Positions 57,334 through 64,000 of a stretch of DNA of 64,000 bases are shown one piece after another. The notes beneath the pieces were generated by a model. The model saw only the letters and a program-made list of their open reading frames with translations, ran no database searches and had not been told where the DNA came from. The DNA comes from Ailanthus altissimus (taxonomy: Eukaryota > Streptophyta > Magnoliopsida > Sapindales > Simaroubaceae). A program made the position numbers and the translations under genes. Within the stretch, counting starts at the first letter, position 1. Each line of letters starts with the position of its first letter. The DNA is taken from positions 2,418,001-2,482,000 of the forward strand of contig OX327702.1 in assembly GCA_946807835.1 (NCBI GenBank), in the 5' to 3' direction.

Positions 57334-59346
57334 ATGGCGATGGGTGATTTTTGGGCTTGCTTTATCTTCTTCTTCTTGATCCCTATTGTTGTTCAATCTC
57401 TAGACACTGGCTTCATCTTTGAAGGATTTAATGAAAGAGCAACAGATCTTAATGAACAAGGAGCTACAATTATCAAGCCTAGTGGTGTACTTAGGCTCAC
57501 TAACAGATCAAATTTTGTCATGGGCCATGCATTCTATGCAAAACCCATACAAATGTTTGACAGACGCTCCTCTTTATCTCCGAATGTTTCTTCTTTCACC
57601 ACAACTTTTGTATTTCAAATAGTATCACCAAGTCCAGGCAGCGGCGGCCATGGTCTTGCCTTCTTGTTAGCTCCCTCAACGCAGTTTCCCGGGGCAGCAG
57701 CTGAGCATTTCCTCGGAATTTTGAACTCAACAAATGATGGTGATCTCTCAAATCATATGGTGATTGTTGAATTTGACACGGTTAATGGGATTAATGACAA
57801 GTCAGACCACCAAGGAAACCATGTTGGAGTTGGCATCAACACCTTGATTTCAATTAAACCAGAACCAGCTTTCTATTTCGATGACACGGATCAGAAAGAA
57901 GACGTGTTCTTGGAGAGCGGTGAGCCTATTCAAGCTTGGGTAGAGTATGATGGTGAGGCAAAAGTTTTGAATGTAACAGTAATTCCTGCAGGAAATAAGA
58001 AACCAACAAAGCCTCTCATTTCTTATGAAGTCAACCTCGCAGACTACATCAAAGAAACTATGTATGTTGGCTTCTCTGCAGCAACAGGAGTAAAATCAAG
58101 CTCCCATTATGTTTTAGGATGGAGCTTTTCTCTTAATGGACATGCTCCAGCACTTAATATTTCTGAACTTCCTAAGCCTCCGAAAGAGAAAGAGCCATCA
58201 TCTTATAACCCAAGAACCATAGCTCTTATTTCTGCTTTGTGTATTGTGACTATTCTATTGTTGGGCACATTAGTCTTCTTTGTTGTGTATAGGAGATGGT
58301 CAACTTCTGAGACTCTTGAGGATTGGGAAATTGACTGTCCGCACAGGTTCAAATATAAGGATCTATATGCAGCAACAAGGGGTTTTAAAGAGAGTGAGGT
58401 GATTGGAATCGGAGGATTTGGTGCAGTTTACAAAGGTGTATTACCAACAACAGGAAGTGAAGTTGCAGTCAAGAAGATTACGCGTAATTCACTTCAAGGA
58501 ATGAGGGAATTTGCGGCAGAGATTGAAAGCTTGGGGCGTTTAAGGCACAAGAACTTGGTCAATCTCCATGGATGGTGTAAAAGAAAGAATGATCTCCTTT
58601 TAGTTTATGAATACATTCCAAATGGAAGCCTTGATTCTCTTCTTTTCAAGCCTAAAAACGGCTTTGTATTAAACTGGGAGCAAAGATTCAACATTGTTAA
58701 AGGAATTGCTGAAGGGCTGTTGTATCTGCACGAAGAATGGGAGCAAGTGGTGATTCATCGAGATGTGAAGCCCAGCAATGTATTGATAGATGCTGAAATG
58801 AATGCAAGGCTTGGCGATTTTGGACTTGCCAGGCTATATGATCACGGCGGAATGTCACACACAACCAGTGTTGTTGGCACCATTGGCTACCTTGCTCCTG
58901 AATTGACTGAAACAGGCAAGGCTTCGGCAAGCTCAGATGTGTTTGCATACGGGATTTTACTCCTTGAAGTTGCTACTGGCAGAAGGCCTATCGGTTTGGG
59001 AGAATGGGTTAGAGAATGCCAGCAGCTCGGCCAAATTCTCGACGCTGCCGATCCATCGTTGAATTCAAGTTACGTGGTGAAAGAGATGGAAGTGGTGCTG
59101 AGATTGGGACAGACTTGCTGCCACCGAAGACAAGAACTTAGGCCTACCATGAGACAAGTTATGCGATATCTTAATGGAGATGAAATGCTTCCTTTTGTTG
59201 ATGATTTGGGCTCCACTGATTCTCAAAGAGGGTATGAATTCAGCTCAAAGTTATTGCAAGTGTCTTCTACTGATACATTCAGAACATCTTACCGCTCATC
59301 TTCTGATGTGGGATTCTCTTCCACTTCTATAGAATCTGGTAGATAG
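57334..59346 (+). CDS. L-type lectin-domain receptor kinase (LecRK-VI-like), gene 2
   Basis: This is an intronless gene for a 670-residue membrane receptor kinase, paralogous to the one at 43966. It has a signal peptide (about 1-22, ending VVQS) and a lectin domain with VEFDTVNGINDKSDHQGNH near residue 144. A membrane span lies at about 293-317. The kinase has GIGGFGAVYKG (near 357), EVAVKK, HRDVKPSNVLID (near 475), DFGLARL (near 494) and GTIGYLAPE. All catalytic residues are present. After ATGRRPI it lacks about five residues found in gene 1 and in related proteins as I recall them (a loop before the WV..C/F helix). The C-terminal tail is Ser/Thr-rich and ends SSTSIESGR, almost as in gene 1. 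A second ATG three codons in (57340) is an alternative start. Confidence 0.95.
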   Translation: MAMGDFWACFIFFFLIPIVVQSLDTGFIFEGFNERATDLNEQGATIIKPSGVLRLTNRSNFVMGHAFYAKPIQMFDRRSSLSPNVSSFTTTFVFQIVSPSPGSGGHGLAFLLAPSTQFPGAAAEHFLGILNSTNDGDLSNHMVIVEFDTVNGINDKSDHQGNHVGVGINTLISIKPEPAFYFDDTDQKEDVFLESGEPIQAWVEYDGEAKVLNVTVIPAGNKKPTKPLISYEVNLADYIKETMYVGFSAATGVKSSSHYVLGWSFSLNGHAPALNISELPKPPKEKEPSSYNPRTIALISALCIVTILLLGTLVFFVVYRRWSTSETLEDWEIDCPHRFKYKDLYAATRGFKESEVIGIGGFGAVYKGVLPTTGSEVAVKKITRNSLQGMREFAAEIESLGRLRHKNLVNLHGWCKRKNDLLLVYEYIPNGSLDSLLFKPKNGFVLNWEQRFNIVKGIAEGLLYLHEEWEQVVIHRDVKPSNVLIDAEMNARLGDFGLARLYDHGGMSHTTSVVGTIGYLAPELTETGKASASSDVFAYGILLLEVATGRRPIGLGEWVRECQQLGQILDAADPSLNSSYVVKEMEVVLRLGQTCCHRRQELRPTMRQVMRYLNGDEMLPFVDDLGSTDSQRGYEFSSKLLQVSSTDTFRTSYRSSSDVGFSSTSIESGR

Positions 59347-59460
59347 TTGTCACTGGTCACCGGTCAGTCCTTAAATCTCTTCTCCACTTCTTTCTTTAAT
59401 TACCTTTGTGTAGATGCTCTTTAACGCTAATTAATAATTTGTAGACTGACAGGAGTAACT

Positions 59461-59888
59461 CTCCGAGATGTGAAGTCTAGCAATGTGGTAATAGATGCTG
59501 ATATGAATTCAAGGCTTGGAGACTTGGGTCTTGCCAGGCTCTTTGATCATGGCAAAATATCACCCAAAAATGTTATTATTGGCACCATTGGCTGTATATT
59601 GCCTCTTGAAGTTGCCACAGAGAGAAGACCTGTTGATTCAGATTACTTTATACCTATTGGTCCATTGGGTATTGGAATTTCAACAATTTGATCAAATTCT
59701 TCATGTTGTTTGATCCAAATTTAAGTTCCGAGTTATGCTGTACTGCAATTGGAAGTTGCTTTGCGCACATAAAAAAGCAGAAGGTAGGCCTACAATGAGA
59801 GAAGTATTGAGGTACTTAAAAATGGAGATGAATTGCTTCCTGTAATTAATAATTGGAGCTCTGTTGATTCTCAACGATCCGAATTCCA
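59461..59888 (+). pseudogene. Third LecRK copy, kinase-domain fragment (broken)
   Basis: The fragment starts within the catalytic loop (RDVKSSNVVIDADMNSRLGD) and continues GLARLFDHGK and GTIGC. It then jumps directly to LPLEVATERRPVDSDYF, so the activation-segment end and following helix (about 24 residues) are deleted. Frameshifts and stops follow, but CAHKKAEGRPTMREVLRYLK and SVDSQRSE are still readable further on. It lacks lectin, membrane and N-lobe parts. Text such as LFDHGK, DSDYF and SVDSQRSE is closer to gene 1 (14 kb away) than to gene 2 (115 bp away). Confidence 0.88.
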
Positions 59889-60065
59889 TTTGTGTTCATG
59901 TGGATTATCTCTCACTCTTAACACAGTTAAAAAATTGCACTCTTTGTAGATTGTTTTATTGTTTAATATTCAATCTTGGTCCACAGATTTCAGTCTAACT
60001 TGTAATTTCACTACTCCTATTCTTAAATGCTTCCGATTGTGTTTAAAAGCATTCACATTAATTAA

Positions 60066-60398
60066 CCATTCTGCTGAAATCGAATCGGATGCTGCTATAG
60101 TGGTAAATAATTTGTTTTTAAGAACCATTGGCCTCTTCAAAATCGGCTCCATTATTCAAGACATCTTATGTTTTTTAAAGACGTTTGTTGAGCACAAGAT
60201 TCTATATGTTCCTAGAAATGCAAATAAAATTGTACGCGAGCTAGCTAGAATGACTCCTTCTGCTGTTTTAGATTTTCTTTAGAACAAAATTGTTTCTAAA
60301 TCGCTTGGTGATTTTGTAATGGAGTCGTCTTCTCCTCTTAGCTTTGCTTGAGCGATGATTATTTCTTTTTCTAAAATAATAATAGTAATAAAAAAAAA
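60066..60398 (+). pseudogene. LINE 3'-end relic with RNase H-like fragment and poly(A)
   Basis: The plus-strand frame reads EIESDAAIVVNNLFL, then FLKTFVEHKILYVPRNANKI and ELARM, ending LDFL before a stop at about 60282. This is the C-terminal RNase H-like domain typical of plant L1-type LINEs. An A-rich tail with AATAATAGTAATA sits at 60376-60399. The copy at 14225-14580 shares the IESDAAIVVN block. The upstream border with the kinase pseudogene is not clear. Confidence 0.6.
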
Positions 60399-60444
60399 AT
60401 TACATACACACACGGAACTATTGTTTGAAGGTTTATTAGACCGA

Positions 60445-63400
60445 TGTGAAGATATTGATTAAAAATCATCAAAATATAATTTGGAGATCAAGTCAAGTAC
60501 GTAAGGTGCACACATATTGAAGATAGACGCAAAAGGAGGCAAAAAACAAAAAAAGGCACACCAGACACCAGCGTCGCGACGACCAGGCGTGGGCGCCGCG
60601 GCGCTCAGCAGAAGCGCGCCAGTGCCGCAACGATGAGAGCCCAGCGCCGTGGCGCTGGAGACAGAAATAGTATCCCGAAATAAGAAAATTTCCTTATTTC
60701 GTCTCTCACTTGCTTTAGGACTCCTTATTACGACTCCCTATTACGACTCCCACACGTATAGGGTAAACTTAGTGTTGAGTGTTGTATCATAGAGTGTGTA
60801 ATTATATGAGTGTATGCGTAATTTTAAAAATTACAATATACGCAGCAGAAGCATGTTACAAAAATACACTCATTTTAATAATTTCAATATATATCACATA
60901 TATGAATAAGTATAACAATTATACAATTTATAAACTTGATGAACAATTGTATCATATATATAAACAAGTATAACAATTATACAAAATATATATGATGAAC
61001 AATATTATACTAAAAATATAATGTAAAATACTCACCTAATGAAGGTAGCTTTATAAATTCTTCAAGTCCTTCAATAATCCATGTGAAGAGCTCACCTTGA
61101 AATATATGTTGAACAATTCTAGTCCATAACTTTTGGTGGGATTAAAGAGCTAGAATGGTAGCTTAGTGTTTAGAATTTTCAGCACTTGTATTAAAACTCT
61201 TTTGAATACAATTTTTGTTTCATAAACATGAACATTATTTAGCCATCCATGGAAGAAGAGAGGAAGATGAAGTTTTCTCTTGTTCTTGTTAACAACTCCT
61301 TACTAACATAACAAGAATTATTTTTCTCTATTGTAATTTACAATTTTTTTAAGTATGTAGAAATCTGAAAAATTACAAAATAACTTCACATTGTATTCTT
61401 TCAACTCCTTAAAAGGAAAATTGAGACCAAAAATGTCTCTCTCTCTTTCTCCATCTTGCTTGGCCAAATTCTTCTTCTTGCAAGAATGAATTCAATTTAT
61501 TTGTTTTGCCAAAAATTCATTTTGTTTATTCAACACTTTGATTAAACAAAATTAAACAAAAAGAAGTGCTCCACCAATTTTATTGTTGGTCTCCCACTTT
61601 GAATTAATTAAACCAAACACTAAAATAATAGCCACCTAAATTAATATTTACCTAACAATTATAATTATTTTAATTATAATGGGTAATTAAATGGCCAACA
61701 TCTAGGCCCCTCATTGTATTAAAATACAATACCATGATTTATATATATATATTATAATATTATCTAATAATATATGATTTAATTATTCAAAATAATTTTG
61801 AATAATTATTTTTTACTTCACTAATTTTAACTACCATGGTTAAATGGTAAAAAGATAAAATCAAATCATGAAACAAATTTTATCATTTGTTAATATTCTA
61901 TTAATTAACAACCCTTGTTAATTAATTAAGTTATATACTTAACAATTAAGTCTTGATAAATGTACAATCCGAAGGATTCCTAAATAATCGTTCTCTTTTG
62001 CTAAAATTTATTGAATCGAACTATTCAATCTAATCCGCTACCCCAGTGCGCAACGAGTACACTTCATATTATGAGACTTTCTAGGTCTACACCTAATTTG
62101 TCATATAGAGCTCCTCCATACGTCCGTGAACAATGTCCTACACACACGTTACGGATATTACAAATTAGCGTGTTAGACCATGCAAGTTGAGGTTATTACA
62201 TATTCGTATAATCCTTCTATCATTTATATCCTTGAAGAGCAGAGATATAGATCATCACCGTCAAATCTTTATTTGTTCAACCATGAACTTATATCCAGAT
62301 TTATATTTCATAAAACAATATCCATAAACACTTTTGTGATATTATTTATTCCTCTAAAATATCTTTTCTGAGGTTTATGCTTGCGGCCACAAGTCTTTCT
62401 GAAATACAATCTCGGAGCATTAGGATATACAACCCACTCATATGAGTTGACGGATCCCATATCTATGCACACCGGAATCCATAAGCATCGGACCATACCC
62501 AGCGACACCCAGCGGTCAAAGCATGGTGGATCACTCACAAGCCCACCATGGCGCTTAGGTCAAAGGACCACAAATACTACTCAACTCGAAAGACCTTCCA
62601 TTGACGGCTTTATGAGATGTCTATTGGATATCTTCGTGAGTCAGTTCAATATCCAGTCCTTATTGAATACCTGCATCTCTATACGAGCTTCCTACTAAGC
62701 TCATGGTTTGCTAAGACTAACCATCTGGACCATCCAGATATAGACATACATTAATATATATTAATGGGTTCCACCGATAGACCCCCATCGATGAAATTAG
62801 ATCAGGAATATTACGTTTGAGAACATACTTATATAATGACATTTTCTAACACCATCTGCAACTCATTGCAGCTATGTCATTACTAATATATTCTCAAGTC
62901 ATTGTCCCATTCCAGACAAGACTTTAACTCCTTAGATTTCGCTAATTCTTATAAACTTACTAACTCTTAGTACCACTAACTCTTAGTGTTTATAACTATT
63001 AGCGTTGCTAACTCTTAGCCCTGGTCTAAACTCCTTTAGACCATATCTAAACTCATTCAGGTCATACAATGTCTGAAATGTTACATGCATTTTACCATTC
63101 AATAATAAATAATATTAACGATTTTATTAGAAATAATAATTGTATAAATACTATCATTATATATTTATACAAAATGAGATGGCACGTAAGCACAAATCCT
63201 AACACTTAGGTAGTCTCAAAGCCTATATAAAGACTATTAATTGACTTGTAAATACATTTTTGTGATCAACAAGAAATCTTTATAATCTTAGTGATAATCT
63301 TTGTGGTTCTTTATGAGAGAAAATTCCTAGAGTGAGAGAGAGTTTTTCTTTGTGATCTTTCTTGTAAAAGGCATATTTTGTGAATGCCTTGTGATTCATA

Positions 63401-63576
63401 ATAATGAAAGAGTGTGATCTTAATCCATCGTGGACGTAGGCAAGTTGCCGAACCACGTAATTCTTTGTGTGTTCTTCTTCTACCCCTTTCTCTATTTATT
63501 TTTTAGTAACTTGTTCTGCATTATTATTTCCTTGGGATATATTTTGTTTGCTTGTTTGTGTGCTTCCGCTTCAACA
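60445..63576 (+). repeat. 5' LTR of a right-edge copia element, split by a solo LTR
   Basis: LTR parts are about 60445-60772 and 63210-63576, giving about 695 bp once the insertion is removed. The left border (TGTGAAGATATTG) is inferred. A GC-rich patch (60565-60660) with GGCGCC-type palindromes resembles the motif in the copia LTR near 17.3 kb. The right end CTTCAACA is followed by a near-match to the tRNA-iMet primer site (TAGTATCAGAGC at 63580-63591). Confidence 0.65.
60773..63204 (-). mobile_element. Solo LTR of the long-LTR copia family (copy C)
   Basis: This 2432-bp unit starts TGTTGAGTGTTG and ends AATCCTAACA, with a perfect 5-bp duplication CTTAG (60768-60772 and 63205-63209). It shares blocks with copies A and B, for example the CCCAGTGCGCAACGAGTA and CAGCGACACCCAGCGGTCA regions. 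It has about 330-450 bp more than the other copies, mostly in the 61020-61600 part. It has no internal coding sequence. Confidence 0.88.
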
Positions 63577-63579
63577 AAC

Positions 63580-63591
63580 TAGTATCAGAGC
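63580..63591 (+). other. Primer-binding site of the right-edge copia element
   Basis: The sequence TAGTATCAGAGC matches the tRNA-iMet complement TGGTATCAGAGC at all but one base. It lies four bases after the LTR end. Confidence 0.75.
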
Positions 63592-63608
63592 TTTGGTTCT
63601 AAACAGAC

Positions 63609-64000
63609 ATGGCCACACCCAAGTACGAGGTAGAGAAATTCAACGATTCGAATGACTTCAATCTATGGAAGATGAAGGTTAAGGCGTTGTTGGTGAGCCA
63701 AAGGGTTAGCTCGGCATTAGAGGAGACTGCAGCTTCATCTAGTGATGAAGAAAAGAACTCCAGAGTCATCTAGAGCTGAAGCAGAAAGAATGGACATTCA
63801 AGAAAGAGCTCATAGCACAATCGTTCTGTCATTGAGCGATGAAGTACTAAGAGAAGTAGCAAGTGAGTCGACAGCAACAGGTTTTTAAAAGAAGCTTGAC
63901 TATCTTTATATGAGAAAATCGTTGACCAATAGATTATATATAAAGAAGAAGCTATATCAGTTGTCCATATCAGAGGGGATGCCGATGAAAGATCATATAG
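63609..64000 (+). pseudogene. Copia gag, 5' part, frameshifted (runs off right edge)
   Basis: The reading frame opens MATPKYEVEKFNDSNDFNLW and KMKVKALLVSQ, the standard start of a Ty1/copia Gag of the Tork-like type. It meets a stop near 63771. Downstream the gag text resumes in another frame (ERAHSTIVLSLSDEVLREVA; then LYIKKKLYQLSISEGMPMKD) with a further stop where a Trp codon is expected. Its wording is close to the decayed gag at 18.6-18.8 kb, so both belong to related copia elements. Confidence 0.8.

Noticed and set aside
1..64000. A CRISPR array, defence island, biosynthetic cluster or other single multi-gene system
   Set aside because: No repeat-spacer structure and no functionally linked gene set is present. 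The genes have independent eukaryotic roles, and the remaining structure is explained by transposons.

Overview
The window looks like nuclear DNA of a flowering plant, most likely a eudicot. It is AT-rich and gene-poor. It carries spliced genes with plant-type GT-AG introns, a class II nuclear tRNA-Ser, a plant ubiquitin-activating enzyme (E1), two GRAS transcription factors and lectin receptor kinases. Large nested LTR retrotransposons with tRNA-iMet primer sites fill much of the rest. I cannot name the species from sequence alone. There is no operon, CRISPR array or prokaryotic feature.

Left part (1-24.3 kb, gene side). The first exon of a kinetochore SPC24-like gene runs off the left edge on the minus strand. 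A tRNA-Ser(CGA) gene lies at 607-688. About 4.5 kb of AT-rich intergenic DNA separates it from a complete six-exon UBA1-type E1 gene (5332-10574, +; about 1108 codons). This is tail-to-tail with an intronless NSP2/SCL26-like GRAS gene (11365-12948, -). A second, paralogous GRAS gene follows at 22584-24290 (+). Between the two GRAS genes lie a tandem duplication, a 5'-truncated LINE 3' end, several MITEs, a hAT-like element inserted in one MITE, and a decayed Ty1/copia element (16.7-19.6 kb).

Middle part (25.4-43.2 kb, nested retrotransposons). A decayed Tat-like Ty3/gypsy element on the plus strand has LTR remnants near 25.4-26.0 and 42.6-43.2 kb. It has been hit by a long-LTR copia solo LTR (26231-28207), a TRIM element (29081-29589), and a minus-strand copia element (30740-39719) that itself holds a solo LTR (34252-37094). 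The copia element is odd: its 3' LTR is only 39 bp, yet it is bounded by a near-perfect target-site duplication.

Right part (43.9-64 kb). Two intact L-type lectin receptor kinase genes of the LecRK-VI type (43966-46002 and 57334-59346, both +) and a broken third copy (59461-59888) form a tandem immune-receptor-like cluster. It is split by an 8000-bp chromovirus (Tekay/Del-like gypsy, minus strand) with a perfect ACAAA target duplication. The chromovirus gag-pol is disabled by one frameshift and four TAG stops. Beyond the kinases lie a LINE RNase H relic and the 5' end of another copia element whose LTR is split by a 2.4-kb solo LTR with a perfect CTTAG duplication.

The genes have independent cellular roles (chromosome segregation, translation, ubiquitin activation, transcription, surface perception) and show no sign of acting as one system. 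The most notable content is the fine structure of the nested transposons and the receptor-kinase cluster they have reshaped. Exon borders and target duplications were read by eye. Family names come from recognised motifs, not database searches.
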